64,000 nucleotides of DNA from assembly GCF_002899715.1 (NCBI RefSeq), contig NZ_PPEK01000008.1, positions 1 to 64,000 of the forward strand. Reading direction: 5' to 3'. The notes beneath the pieces are model-generated. The model saw nothing but the letters and a program-made list of their open reading frames with translations, was not told where the DNA came from and searched no databases. Shown piece by piece: positions 9,164 through 17,180 of the stretch (position 1 is the first letter of the stretch; each line of letters begins with the position of its first letter). This stretch comes from Enteroscipio rubneri. Its GTDB lineage: Bacteria > Actinomycetota > Coriobacteriia > Coriobacteriales > Eggerthellaceae. The translations under genes were made by a program, and so were the position numbers.

Positions 9164-11679
9164 CGCTCAGGGCTCTCCTCGCCATCCGCATCCCGAGATC
9201 CGGAGCTCGCCCGCCTGTTCGCCTCGAAGACGGCCTTGCGCTTGAGCTCGGCGATCTCGTCGGGCTTGGTGTTGAACAGGTCGTAGAGCGCGCCCTTCGG
9301 GAAGTCGTCCATGATCGGCACGCGCACGCCGCCCGCGACGAGCAGGCCCTCGCCGGCCTTGATGGAATCGTCTATGTAGCCCGCCTCGGTGTCGGAAAGG
9401 GTGAGCAGGTCCACCCAGCTCTTGCGGTCGAGCGCGGACTGCTTGTGCAGCAGGCAGAAATCCGAGTTCAGGACCATGTTGCGGGCGGACTCGTGCGTGA
9501 GCATGTAGGTCGAGTTCTGCGTGATTCCGGTGCAGATGAGGTTGAACTTGCGCCCCTCGGCCCAGAACTTGGAGAAGTACTCGATGATGGCGGGATGCCC
9601 GAAGAGGCTCTGCACCTCGTCGATGTAGAGCCAGGTGGTGACGCCCCGCTCGAAGTTCTCGTACATGCGGTTTCGCACCGCCTCGAGCGCGGTGAGCATG
9701 CCGAAGACGCGCATGTTGCTGGAGAGGTCGTGCAGATCGACGTTGGTGACGCGGTTCTTGAACGCCACGTTGCTCTGGCGGTTGAAGAACGAGAGCGCCC
9801 CCTTCACGAAGCGCTCGTAGCGAAGCGCGATGTCGCGCGCCTCCCGTTCGGGCTGCTCGACGAGCACACGGTAGAAGTCCTCGAGGGTCGGGATGCGGTC
9901 TCCCGCCTGGGCGTAGGCGGCCTCGACGCAGCGCGTGATGATGGACTTGTCCGCTTCGGGGAGCCCCTCTGCGCCCTCCGCCATCATGGCGGAGGAGAGG
10001 GCCAGGAACGCGTCGATCTTGAAGGCCATCTGGGCGGCGTCCGCCTTGCCTTCGACGTCCGTGAGGTCGAAGGGGTTCATGGACGTGTCCGAGTCGGGCG
10101 CGAGGCGGATGTTCTGGCCACTGCAGCTTCCGACGAGGGTTGAGTACTCGCCGGCGGGGTCGAAGATGACGACCTCGTCTTCGGGGAAGGCGAGCACCGT
10201 GTTCAGGATCTCGCGCTTGACGCTGAACGACTTGCCCGAGCCGGGCTTGCCGCAGACGAACCCCATGGGGCTCGCGAGCCGTTTGCGGTTGCAGATGACG
10301 AGGTTGCCCGACTGCTTGGACTGGCCGTAGTAGCCGCCGCCTTCCTGGTTGAGCTCCTGGGAGGCGAAGGGCATCTGCATCGCGATCTGGCCTGTGGTGA
10401 GGTGCCTGGAGACGTTCACGTGGTTGCGCCCCAAGGGGAGCATGGAGTTGAGCGCGTGCTTCTGGCGGTAGTCGAGCCCGACGATCCCGAGGGAGTTCCC
10501 CTGGGCCACGGAGACCACCTGCTCCACCTGGCGGTCGAGCTCCTCCAGGCTGTCGGCATAGGTGTAGACGAGCCCGGTGTAGACGAAGAGGCGCTCGTTC
10601 TTGTTGCGCAGGAAGTCGAGCAGCTCCTCCGCCTCCTCCTTCGAGTAGCGCAGCTCGGGCGGGAGGATCGAGTAGTCGTAGCCCTTCTTCACCGCCGCCA
10701 TCTGCTCGTCGATGATCTCCTTGTCCATCCAGTCGAGCTGGCGCTTCACCATCGCGAGCGCGTCGCTTTGCGCGATGGGCTGGATGTGCAGCGTCACGAC
10801 GAGCGGGATGGGCAGGTCGATGATGTTCGCGAGGTAGTAGTCCTCGAGCATGCTCCCGAAGTCGCGTATGGCCAGCACGCTGCCGAACACCCCGTCGGAC
10901 TCGAAGCAGTCCGCCCGTCCCTCGGGCGCGAAGTCCATGAGGTTCGGGGCGATGAGGTTCTTCGTGCGCAGGCCGCGGAACTGGGACAGTTTGTCCCAGC
11001 TGAACTCGAAGCGCTTCTTGGGGCGGACGATGGAGTCCATCGCGCGCAGGCGCTCCTCGCCGTCGACCGGGCGCGCGTCGCACCGGATGCGCGCGAGCGT
11101 CTGGCACACGTCGGCGCGGATGCGCGCGAGCTTCGGCGTCGCCGCGTCCACGTCGTCTGCGCCGACCATGTAGGTGAGGTAGCGGTGGCGCTCGAGGTTG
11201 GACACGCCCTCGCGCAGCTTGTCGTTGAGGATCCGGTTGTACTCGTCCACGAGCCCGTCGTCGACGTCGGCGACGTGGCGGAAGAAGCGCTTGGACCCGA
11301 TCACGTCGGCGGGGATGGGCGTGTTGGCGATCGAGAGCTGCACCGAGGTGTCCGCGTTGAAGTAGTTGTAGAGGCTCGAGAGGACGGAGAAGATGTTCTC
11401 CTGGGCGTCCCTTCGCGCCGATTGGTAGCTGATGTCGGAGAACTCGACCGTCTGGCTGAAGAGCCCTTCCTCCACCTGGGCGATGCCGTTTTTGTACATG
11501 GCGTCGTATCCGATGTAGTCGAGCTGGCGCTTCGCGGAGTTGCGGGCCTTGGACGTGCGCCTGGCCTTCTCCTCGCGGGCCTTCGCCTCGGCGCCCGTCG
11601 CCTTCCTGCCGCCGAGAAGGAGCCCCATGAGGCTCGACTTCCTGGCGGGCGCCTTTTTCCTAGAACTGTTCTGGGCCAT
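9160..11679 (-). CDS. virB4: VirB4-family conjugation ATPase
   Basis: An 839-residue cytoplasmic ATPase that powers assembly and transfer by the type IV secretion system. The N-terminal half carries the VirB4/TraC-type domain (YKNGIAQVEEGLFSQTVEF onward). Walker A is GKPGSGKS at about residues 476-483 and Walker B is LYIDEVQ at about 686, followed by FSKFWAEGRKFN and GITQNSTYML sensor-type motifs. The length is normal for the family. It begins inside the last 20 nt of the PrgI-like gene and ends in an ATGA overlap with the cell-wall hydrolase. One copy of the 17-bp palindrome TGGGACA-N3-TGTCCCA lies inside the gene at 10982-10998. Confidence 0.93.
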   Translation of the reverse strand: MAQNSSRKKAPARKSSLMGLLLGGRKATGAEAKAREEKARRTSKARNSAKRQLDYIGYDAMYKNGIAQVEEGLFSQTVEFSDISYQSARRDAQENIFSVLSSLYNYFNADTSVQLSIANTPIPADVIGSKRFFRHVADVDDGLVDEYNRILNDKLREGVSNLERHRYLTYMVGADDVDAATPKLARIRADVCQTLARIRCDARPVDGEERLRAMDSIVRPKKRFEFSWDKLSQFRGLRTKNLIAPNLMDFAPEGRADCFESDGVFGSVLAIRDFGSMLEDYYLANIIDLPIPLVVTLHIQPIAQSDALAMVKRQLDWMDKEIIDEQMAAVKKGYDYSILPPELRYSKEEAEELLDFLRNKNERLFVYTGLVYTYADSLEELDRQVEQVVSVAQGNSLGIVGLDYRQKHALNSMLPLGRNHVNVSRHLTTGQIAMQMPFASQELNQEGGGYYGQSKQSGNLVICNRKRLASPMGFVCGKPGSGKSFSVKREILNTVLAFPEDEVVIFDPAGEYSTLVGSCSGQNIRLAPDSDTSMNPFDLTDVEGKADAAQMAFKIDAFLALSSAMMAEGAEGLPEADKSIITRCVEAAYAQAGDRIPTLEDFYRVLVEQPEREARDIALRYERFVKGALSFFNRQSNVAFKNRVTNVDLHDLSSNMRVFGMLTALEAVRNRMYENFERGVTTWLYIDEVQSLFGHPAIIEYFSKFWAEGRKFNLICTGITQNSTYMLTHESARNMVLNSDFCLLHKQSALDRKSWVDLLTLSDTEAGYIDDSIKAGEGLLVAGGVRVPIMDDFPKGALYDLFNTKPDEIAELKRKAVFEANRRASSGSRDADGEESPER
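10982..10998. repeat. TGGGACA-N3-TGTCCCA palindrome inside virB4
   Basis: TGGGACA-GTT-TGTCCCA, with one further C/G pair outside, within the virB4 coding sequence. It has the same arms and spacer length as the sites at 14851 and 16848. Confidence 0.5.
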
Positions 11680-12076
11680 GGACCTCGGCCCCCTTCCTCT
11701 TGGCCCTGCGGCGCGCCTTGCGGGAGGGCTTTCCTGCGACGGGGCCCGTGCATGCGCAGCCGGCGAGCGCGTCGCCGGTGTCGTAGAGCATCGTCTGGCT
11801 GTTCATGGAGTGCTCCCAGAGAAGGGGGAGGAACTCCTCCAGCTTCATCCCGAAGGGGCGCCAGAACCCGGCGAGCCAGAACGGCAGCGCCGCTGCCATG
11901 ACGGGAAGCGTCGCGTTGCCGACCTCGATTCCGAGCCCGAAGTAGACGATCGCCGCCGCCGCGATGGCGGACGCGAAGCCGAGGGACACGCACGCGAGCG
12001 TGCGCAGGCTCATCTTGCCGACGATCTTCTCCTGGTACTCGCCGATGTCCTTCTGAATCGGTATCTGCAATGACAT
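11660..12076 (-). CDS. PrgI/VirB3-like inner membrane conjugation protein
   Basis: A 138-residue protein with two closely spaced membrane helices (ACVSLGFASAIAAAAIVYFGLG and ATLPVMAAALPFWLAGF) after a conserved-looking start MSLQIPIQKDIGEYQEKIVGKMSLRTL. That layout, and the place directly before virB4, are typical of PrgI family proteins, which correspond to VirB3. ATG at 12076 is used because AGGTGG lies just upstream; a GTG two codons earlier is possible. The C-terminus is basic (KPSRKARRRAKRK) with a short Cys motif (AGCAC), a feature I cannot explain from the family. Confidence 0.8.
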   Translation of the reverse strand: MSLQIPIQKDIGEYQEKIVGKMSLRTLACVSLGFASAIAAAAIVYFGLGIEVGNATLPVMAAALPFWLAGFWRPFGMKLEEFLPLLWEHSMNSQTMLYDTGDALAGCACTGPVAGKPSRKARRRAKRKGAEVHGPEQF

Positions 12077-12085
12077 GCCGACCAC

Positions 12086-12304
12086 CTACGCTGGGAGCCA
12101 GGATGTGTCGAGCATGCCGAAGTAGACGGCGGCCGCGATGATGATCGCGCCGCCCGCGATGGTCGAGATGGCGCTCGCGATCTGGGAGCCTCCCTGCTGC
12201 TCGCGGATGGCGAGGCCGAGCGAGACCGCGCCCCACACGACGAGGAACCCGCCGAGGAAGGTAACGCAGCCCGATACGAGCGTGATTATCTGGGTTAGCA
12301 TCAT
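12086..12304 (-). CDS. Maff2/VirB2-like small membrane protein (pilin-type)
   Basis: A 72-residue, two-helix membrane protein (MMLTQIITLVSGCVTFLGGF and STIAGGAIIIAAAVYFGML) with a short polar loop IREQQGGSQ between the helices. Size, topology and location just before prgI/virB4 match the Maff2 / TrbC-VirB2-like group of Gram-positive ICEs, which is thought to supply a pilin-like or channel subunit. AAGGAAACC precedes ATG 12304. The 143-nt gap upstream carries two strong palindromes, so this gene could be expressed or stabilised separately from virD4. Confidence 0.75.
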   Translation of the reverse strand: MMLTQIITLVSGCVTFLGGFLVVWGAVSLGLAIREQQGGSQIASAISTIAGGAIIIAAAVYFGMLDTSWLPA

Positions 12305-12447
12305 GGTTTCCTTTCTTCTTCTCGCCGCGATCGCGGCGATGTGCCCTGGTCGATCCCGAGAGGCGCATGCGGGCGGCGGCCCCATGCGCGGTCGCCCGCG
12401 CATGGGCCGGGTCTCCGGGCGCCGCCGCCCCTAGGCTCTTCTTTCCC
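12305..12447 (-). other. Intercistronic gap with two strong palindromes
   Basis: Between virD4 and the pilin-like gene. A perfect 16-bp palindrome (CGCCGCGATCGCGGCG) is at 12323-12338, and a 10-bp perfect stem (CCATGCGCGG / CCGCGCATGG, loop of 4) at 12382-12405. Neither is followed by a T-run, so a processing or mRNA-stability element is more likely than a terminator. A six-codon ORF with an excellent ribosome site (AAGGAGGAGG, ATG at 12449-12451, stop at 12431) also lies here; it is too short to call. Confidence 0.6.
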
Positions 12448-14283
12448 TCATGCCTCCTCCTTTTGACGTATCCGATAGGACGCGAAGCCGAACCGCTCGG
12501 CATGCCTTGCCCCTGGACGGCCGGGATCGATATGCCTGTAACGGGGATGCCGCTCGAGCGGGTACTTCTTGTCCTTGAACGGGAAGGCTCCCGTGATGAG
12601 CACGATCGCCTCGTCCCTGGGAAGCCTTCCGACCTCGGACGGTTGGATGAGGTCGCGCTCCTGCCTGTTGTAGTTGCGGGTCCGGCTCGAGCTGGAGCCG
12701 CGGGAGTCGTTGAAGGTGATCGTGGAGACGGTCTGCTTTCCGACCGCCTCCGAGATCTCCTTGTTGGTCTCGCCCGACTTCCCGCCGAGGAAGAGCGTCG
12801 TGTCGCAGCAGTCCTGGATGGTCTGCGCGTCGTCCTTGTAGCGGCTCTTGAGCTGGGCGAGGGACTGCAGGATGATCGAGCAGGATATGTTGCGGCTGCG
12901 CACGACCGCGATGGTCCGCTCGAAGTCCGGGACGTGGCCGATGTTGGCGAACTCGTCCAGGATGAAGTGGACGTGCGTGGGGAGATGGCCCGCATGCCGC
13001 CTCAGCGCGACGTTGCAGAGCACGTCGAGCGTCTGCCACATGAGGATCGCGAAGAGGAAGTCGAAGGTCGAGTTGGTGTCCGGCATGCTCGCGAAGACGA
13101 CCGTCCTCTTGCCCTCCTCGCCGAGCTCGTCGAGGCCCATCTCGTCGCGCTCGAGGAGCTTCGAGACCTCCTTGATGGACAGGGGCTTCAGGCGCACGTT
13201 GCAGCTGATGATGATCGACTTGAGCGTCTTGCCTGCGGCGGTCTTGAACGCCTTGTAGTTCGACAGCGAGAAGTCGTCCTCGGGCGGCACCGGCTCGCCG
13301 GTCCTCACCCACGTAAACCCTCCGGCACCACTCGAGAACGCCCTGCTCTCGAAGTCCTCCTCGGCTGCCTCGCCGGTCTTCACGAGCTTCTTTCCCGTCT
13401 CGAGCTCGGCGAAGAGGATGTCGAGCGGGCTCATGTACGATTCGTCCTCCTCCTTCGCCTCCGCGAGCCCGAGCAGGACGAGCAGCCCGGGGAGGTTGCG
13501 GTCCTCCTCGGGGCAGTGCGCGAGCAGGTAGGAGACGAGCGCGGTGTAGAGCAGGCGCTCCGCGTTCTCCCAGAACGGGTCTCCGGCATGGTCCTTGTCG
13601 CCCGTGGTGTTCTTGATGAGGCATTCGACGAAGGTGAGGACGTCGGCCTCGCTCCTCACGTAGCGAAGCGGGTTGTAGCGGTTCGATTCGGCGAAGTCGA
13701 TGGTGTTGAAGGAGCGGATCTCGTATCCCGCCTCCGCGAAGAGATGCCCTATCTCGCCGATGAGGGTCCCCTTGGGATCCGTCACGAAGTAGCTGGAGTT
13801 GAGCTGCATGAGGTTGGGCTTCACGTAGTAGCGCGTCTTGCCGGAGCCCGAGCCGCCCACGACCACGACGTTGTGGTTGCGGTCGGTCTTGAGGTCGAAC
13901 CTCCCGCGGTCGAGCGCGAGCCGCGCGTTCTTCGCGAGGATGATGTTGTTGTCGGGCGCTTTCGCGTCCCCGAACGCCCTCATCTCGGTCCTGGTCGCCC
14001 AGCGGGCGCTGCCGTGCTCCTCGCCGTTCCTGGTCCCCTTGGCCGTCAGGCGGTACGACCAGGCGATCCACACCGCGCAGACGAGCAGGACGCCGACGCA
14101 GATCCCCGCAGGCTCTCCGGTGAAACCGCCGCCTTTCGCGACGAAGCCCGGCAGCGTGACGGCGGCAGTCGCCAGGTTCGTGATCGGCTCTCCTGGGAGC
14201 GACGCCAGGTTCGACGCGTAGAGGTTCCCGGCCGCGAACGCGATCGGCGTCGCCATCAGGGCCGCGATGAGGGAAGGGCTCAT
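12448..14283 (-). CDS. virD4: VirD4/PcfC-type coupling ATPase (T4CP)
   Basis: A 611-residue membrane ATPase that brings the relaxase-DNA complex to the transfer channel. Two N-terminal membrane helices (SLIAALMATPIAFAAGNL and AGICVGVLLVCAVWIAWSY) are followed by the TraG/VirD4 domain. Walker A is VVGGSGSGKTRYYV (about residue 146); Walker B is HFILDEFANIGH (about 443), followed by VVRSRNISCSIILQSLAQLKS. The C-terminal PSEVGRLPRDEAIVLI motif is typical of the family. ATG at 14283 overlaps the PcfB-like gene's stop as ATGA, supporting this start and coupled synthesis of the two proteins. Confidence 0.93.
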   Translation of the reverse strand: MSPSLIAALMATPIAFAAGNLYASNLASLPGEPITNLATAAVTLPGFVAKGGGFTGEPAGICVGVLLVCAVWIAWSYRLTAKGTRNGEEHGSARWATRTEMRAFGDAKAPDNNIILAKNARLALDRGRFDLKTDRNHNVVVVGGSGSGKTRYYVKPNLMQLNSSYFVTDPKGTLIGEIGHLFAEAGYEIRSFNTIDFAESNRYNPLRYVRSEADVLTFVECLIKNTTGDKDHAGDPFWENAERLLYTALVSYLLAHCPEEDRNLPGLLVLLGLAEAKEEDESYMSPLDILFAELETGKKLVKTGEAAEEDFESRAFSSGAGGFTWVRTGEPVPPEDDFSLSNYKAFKTAAGKTLKSIIISCNVRLKPLSIKEVSKLLERDEMGLDELGEEGKRTVVFASMPDTNSTFDFLFAILMWQTLDVLCNVALRRHAGHLPTHVHFILDEFANIGHVPDFERTIAVVRSRNISCSIILQSLAQLKSRYKDDAQTIQDCCDTTLFLGGKSGETNKEISEAVGKQTVSTITFNDSRGSSSSRTRNYNRQERDLIQPSEVGRLPRDEAIVLITGAFPFKDKKYPLERHPRYRHIDPGRPGARHAERFGFASYRIRQKEEA

Positions 14284-14828
14284 TTGGACCTCACCGCCGC
14301 GATCTCGACCTCATGGGCCTTGCCGCGCGCCGCCTCCATCGCCTTCGCGCTCTCGCGGGCGGACGCCGCGCGCTCCTCGAGCGGCTGGGCGTCCCTTATC
14401 TGCTCGCGGGTCTTTCCGCGCGCCTCGAGCGCCCTGTCGAGGGCGATGTCCGCCTGCTTCTCCAGGTCGCCGAACGCGCGAGAGACGCTTGGGGCGTCCT
14501 CCACCTTGAAGAGAAGGTACTCCTTCCCTTTGTCCTCGAAGAAGGCGTGCTCGATGCCCTCGCCCGTAAGCTTCCCGTCGATGATCTCCTTGATGCTCCG
14601 GTATTCGGGGAGGGACGCGAACTGCTCCATGCTGAGTTTCGCCCACTCGGAAGGCTGCTCCACGGCATCCTCCGGGCCCTTTCCCCCTATCTCCCCGCGG
14701 GCGTTTCGCAATGCGTTCTTCAGCTTCTCGGCGCTCGCGAGCATCGCCTGCTCGCTTGCGTCCTGACCGATCCTCAGCACCCAGTCGAACAGCTTCTCGC
14801 CGCTTTCGTCCCCGAAATCAGTGGCCAT
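14280..14828 (-). CDS. PcfB-like (DUF3801-type) conjugation accessory protein
   Basis: A 182-residue soluble protein starting MATDFGDESGEKLF; GGAGGTAG precedes ATG 14828. The N-terminus is helical (DWVLRIGQDASEQAMLASAEKL). The middle carries a MEQFASLPEYRSIKEIIDG...EYLLFKVEDAPSVSRAF segment that resembles the fold of PcfB proteins, which bind the coupling protein PcfC and help recruit substrate. The last 60 residues are a charged helix. Placement immediately before virD4, with translational coupling, is exactly the pcfB-pcfC order. A palindrome related to two others in the element lies 23-39 bases upstream of the start. Family assignment is by pattern and context. Confidence 0.65.
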   Translation of the reverse strand: MATDFGDESGEKLFDWVLRIGQDASEQAMLASAEKLKNALRNARGEIGGKGPEDAVEQPSEWAKLSMEQFASLPEYRSIKEIIDGKLTGEGIEHAFFEDKGKEYLLFKVEDAPSVSRAFGDLEKQADIALDRALEARGKTREQIRDAQPLEERAASARESAKAMEAARGKAHEVEIAAVRSK

Positions 14829-14850
14829 CGGTTCTACCTCCGTTTCTCGC

Positions 14851-14867
14851 TGGGACGATCTGTCCCA
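14851..14867. promoter_or_regulatory. Operator-like palindrome upstream of pcfB-like gene
   Basis: TGGGACG-ATC-TGTCCCA, a 17-bp near-palindrome in the gap before the pcfB-like gene. Two closely matching palindromes with the same 3-nt spacer occur in the element at 10982-10998 and 16848-16864. This is the only intergenic copy, so it is the best candidate for a regulator binding site. Confidence 0.45.
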
Positions 14868-14876
14868 CTTCGCAAA

Positions 14877-14932
14877 ACGACAAAGCACGCTCCAGCGGCA
14901 TCGAATGCCTTGCTAGGAACGTGCTTTGCCGT
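14877..14932 (-). terminator. Compound hairpin at end of unknown gene (attenuator-like)
   Basis: A 13-bp outer stem with one mismatch (14877-14889 with 14920-14932; CGTGCTTTG core) encloses an inner perfect hairpin GGCAT-CGA-ATGCC (14897-14909). Read on the minus strand it is followed by TTTT. It overlaps the last codons of the gene ending at 14913 and lies before the pcfB-like gene, so it could partly separate replication genes from transfer genes. Confidence 0.5.
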
Positions 14933-15761
14933 TTCTTCCCGTTGCGTTTGAAGGGGGGTTGATCGCCGACGACGATTCGCAGGCTTCCGACGAAGCGTCT
15001 CTGAGGCTCCTGAGCCTGCTTCTCGCCGCCTCCGACCTCGATCTTCCATCGCTTTCCCGCGACCCCTCAATCAGGGAGGACAATGCATCGCGGGCTCTGC
15101 CCGAAGCGGAGACGATGCTGTCGCATGCCCCGTCATGGAACACGAGGGCGCGGGAGGCGCGGTCGGATATCTCGAGCATCGCGCCGTCGAAGCTCGGGCG
15201 CTCGTACGCCTTCACCGCGTAGTCGCCGCAACGGCTCTCGAGGATCTTGCATTCAACCTGATCGCCCGCCCGGTTCTCGGAGCAGGCGGTCATGAGGCTC
15301 CAGGGCTCGTCGAGCATGGGAAGCCTGTATTCGAGCCTCTCGCATTCGCTCGCGGAAGCCGCGCTCATGCCCACGATGAGATCGTTGAAGCCGTGCCGGT
15401 CCCGGCTCAGGCCGCCGAACGAGCAGTTCTCGAACGCCAGCCAATCGCCGGGCTCGCCCTCGTCGCCGATCTTCTTGAGGGTCCACCACTCGTCGCCGCC
15501 GTCGACCTGCTGGACGAAGGCCAGATCGCGGTAGACCACGCCCTGCCGTATCGCCCAGTTTCCGCGCCGGAAAAAAGAGCGAAGCTCCTCCATCGAGGAT
15601 GCTTCGCGGATGTCGTAAGGATAGTCTTCGAGGTAGGGGTCGTCTTGCCAGGCGTATCCGCCGGCTCTCAGCCAGCCGTTCTCCTGGCATTTCGCCGCCA
15701 AGGATTCCTGGACGGATGCGTCGGCCCGGTCGGCCCCGATATGCGTCGCAGCGTGCGCCAA
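14913..15761 (-). CDS. Unknown protein of the conjugative element
   Basis: An open frame of 282 residues with no signal peptide or membrane helix. The first 230 residues are rich in Trp, Asp, Glu and Tyr and contain fold-like segments (NGWLRAGGYAWQDDPYLEDY, GDEWWTLKKIGDEGEPGDWLAFENC, RPSFDGAMLEISDRASRAL). The last 60 are Ser/Arg/Ala-rich and look disordered. The start is uncertain: a TTG at 15759-15761 follows GCGAGG, and no better ATG is near. It lies between the DnaC-like loader and the pcfB-like gene. I recognise no family; defence, entry-exclusion or replication accessory roles are all possible. Confidence 0.6.
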   Translation of the reverse strand: MAHAATHIGADRADASVQESLAAKCQENGWLRAGGYAWQDDPYLEDYPYDIREASSMEELRSFFRRGNWAIRQGVVYRDLAFVQQVDGGDEWWTLKKIGDEGEPGDWLAFENCSFGGLSRDRHGFNDLIVGMSAASASECERLEYRLPMLDEPWSLMTACSENRAGDQVECKILESRCGDYAVKAYERPSFDGAMLEISDRASRALVFHDGACDSIVSASGRARDALSSLIEGSRESDGRSRSEAARSRLRSLRDASSEACESSSAINPPSNATGRNGKARS

Positions 15762-15881
15762 CGACCTCGCCCCCTTTCGCTGCCCCCCGGATCGGCGCCG
15801 TCGGCGTCGGCGGGAGGACGGTTCGCGCCCATTGAACCATCGGGCGGGAGCGGTCGAGGTCGGTGGGCGGCGCGCTCGGTT

Positions 15882-16715
15882 CTATTCGGTTCCGCTGGTC
15901 GCTCGGCCTCCCGGATACCCTCCGGGAAGGCTCCTGAAGTCGACGTCGGGACGCTCGATGCGCGTGCAGGTCTCCTTCAGGCGGGACAGGATGGCGGTCG
16001 CCGGATCGCCGAACCCCTGCCGGCTCATTCGCCTCCCGAGGTTCGGGGGGTCGTATTCGCTCGTGACGATCGTCGAGCGCATCTCCCCATACCTCGCGTT
16101 CAGGATCTGGAACAGGGTGCGGACAGCCCAGTCCCCCGCGCTCTCCTTGCCCATGTCGTCGATGACGAGGAGGTCGCATTCGACGTACCTCCTCACGACG
16201 TCGAGGGTTGGGCTCGAGTCGTCGAACGTCCGCTGGATCTCCCCGAGCATGTCTATCGCCGTGGTAACGAGCACGCGCTTCTTCGCGTCGAAGAGCCTGC
16301 GCGCCAGCGCGCAGGCAAGGGACGTCTTCCCCGATCCGCACGTGCCTTGGATGTAGAGCCCGCTGCCGGGACGGGAGTCGAAGTCGGCGAGGAACATGGC
16401 GGCCTCGTTGCTGTCGATGACCGCATTCTGGTAGCGCGGAGGTATGCCGACCGCGCGGAGCTTTTCCGTGTAGCGCCGGTCTTTCTCGGCAGCCCTCCTG
16501 GCCTCCTCCTCTTCCTTCGCCGCCCTCTCCTGGTCGCAACCGCACCCTCCGCTGATCCAGACGACCTTTCCGGCGATCAGAAGGGCGAAAGGGGCCTTCC
16601 GCCTCCCGCAATGCAGGCATCGGACCTCGGGAGGGGGAGGGTACTCCATCCCCATTTCGGCAAGCTGCGCTTCGGTGAAGCGGCTTGGCTCAGAAGCTGT
16701 ATCTGTCGAAGCCAT
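15882..16715 (-). CDS. DnaC/IstB-like helicase loader ATPase
   Basis: A 277-residue AAA+ protein of the DnaC/DnaI group, which loads replicative helicase at an origin. The N-terminus has a possible zinc site with four Cys (CLHCGRRK and GCGCDQ). The ATPase core has Walker A GTCGSGKT (about residues 126-133), Walker B CDLLVIDDMGKE, and a sensor-type IVTSEYDPP segment with a basic SRLKETCTRI end. It overlaps the preceding winged-helix gene by 26 nt. Initiator plus loader implies that the element can replicate as a circle after excision (inference). IstB-type transposition helpers share this fold, but no transposase is adjacent. Confidence 0.85.
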   Translation of the reverse strand: MASTDTASEPSRFTEAQLAEMGMEYPPPPEVRCLHCGRRKAPFALLIAGKVVWISGGCGCDQERAAKEEEEARRAAEKDRRYTEKLRAVGIPPRYQNAVIDSNEAAMFLADFDSRPGSGLYIQGTCGSGKTSLACALARRLFDAKKRVLVTTAIDMLGEIQRTFDDSSPTLDVVRRYVECDLLVIDDMGKESAGDWAVRTLFQILNARYGEMRSTIVTSEYDPPNLGRRMSRQGFGDPATAILSRLKETCTRIERPDVDFRSLPGGYPGGRATSGTE

Positions 16716-17166
16716 CCTCGGCTTTCCTCTCCCTGGGGTTTTTCATCTCTATACTCTCTGGCGGAACTCGATTCGGAGGGCGTCGTCGTGGCCGTTCGGG
16801 CAGGGGGCGCTGCCCTTCGGAACTTTGTTCGGCGAAGTCCGTTCCGGTGGGACAGATTGTCCCACCAGCGCCCTTGAGCGGGTTCACGGCGCGGAAGACC
16901 TTGGTCGAGCGCCCGTTTCGCAGGCGATGCGAGCCGACCTCGACGACCAGCCCCTTCTCCCTGAGGATTCTGAGGGCCTTGCCGATCGCCCTCTCGCTCA
17001 CGCCGAGGCTCTCGGCCATGGACCTCTGGGATTCGTAGCAGCCCGCGCCCCCTCCGACCGTGAAGCCGTATATCCTTGCGTACAGCAGCAGGGGGACCCC
17101 TTGCAGCTTCAACTGCTTTATCATGAACCTCCGGATCACGATGAAGCCTTCCTCGCCGCCCGCCAT
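16690..17166 (-). CDS. Winged-helix replication-initiator-type protein
   Basis: A 158-residue protein whose first 110 residues form a winged-helix domain (LYARIYGFTVGGGAGCYESQ, RSMAESLGVSERAIGKALRILREKGLVVEV). It resembles the N-terminal domain of RepA/DnaD-like initiators; the rest is a charged, Pro/Arg-rich tail. ATG at 17166 is chosen because it leaves a 14-nt gap to the upstream gene, whereas the alternative start at 17226 would overlap it by 46 nt. The next gene encodes a DnaC-like loader, a pairing common in ICE and plasmid replication modules. A perfect 9-bp-arm palindrome containing TGGGACA-N3-TGTCCCA (16848-16864) lies inside it. A transcription factor role is the alternative. Confidence 0.65.
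   Translation of the reverse strand: MAGGEEGFIVIRRFMIKQLKLQGVPLLLYARIYGFTVGGGAGCYESQRSMAESLGVSERAIGKALRILREKGLVVEVGSHRLRNGRSTKVFRAVNPLKGAGGTICPTGTDFAEQSSEGQRPLPERPRRRPPNRVPPESIEMKNPRERKAEDGFDRYSF
16848..16864. repeat. TGGGACA-N3-TGTCCCA palindrome inside initiator gene
   Basis: The core TGGGACA-GAT-TGTCCCA extends by two more pairs on each side (GG..CC). It is the most perfect of three copies in the element. Its position inside the replication gene would suit an origin-binding or regulator site, but its function is not shown. Confidence 0.5.
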
Positions 17167-17180
17167 GGCCAGCCTCGCCC

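Noticed and set aside
12431-12451. Six-codon ORF MRERRA with a very good ribosome site
   Set aside because: The ribosome-site-like AAGGAGGAGG also encodes the end of virD4; a six-residue product cannot be supported.
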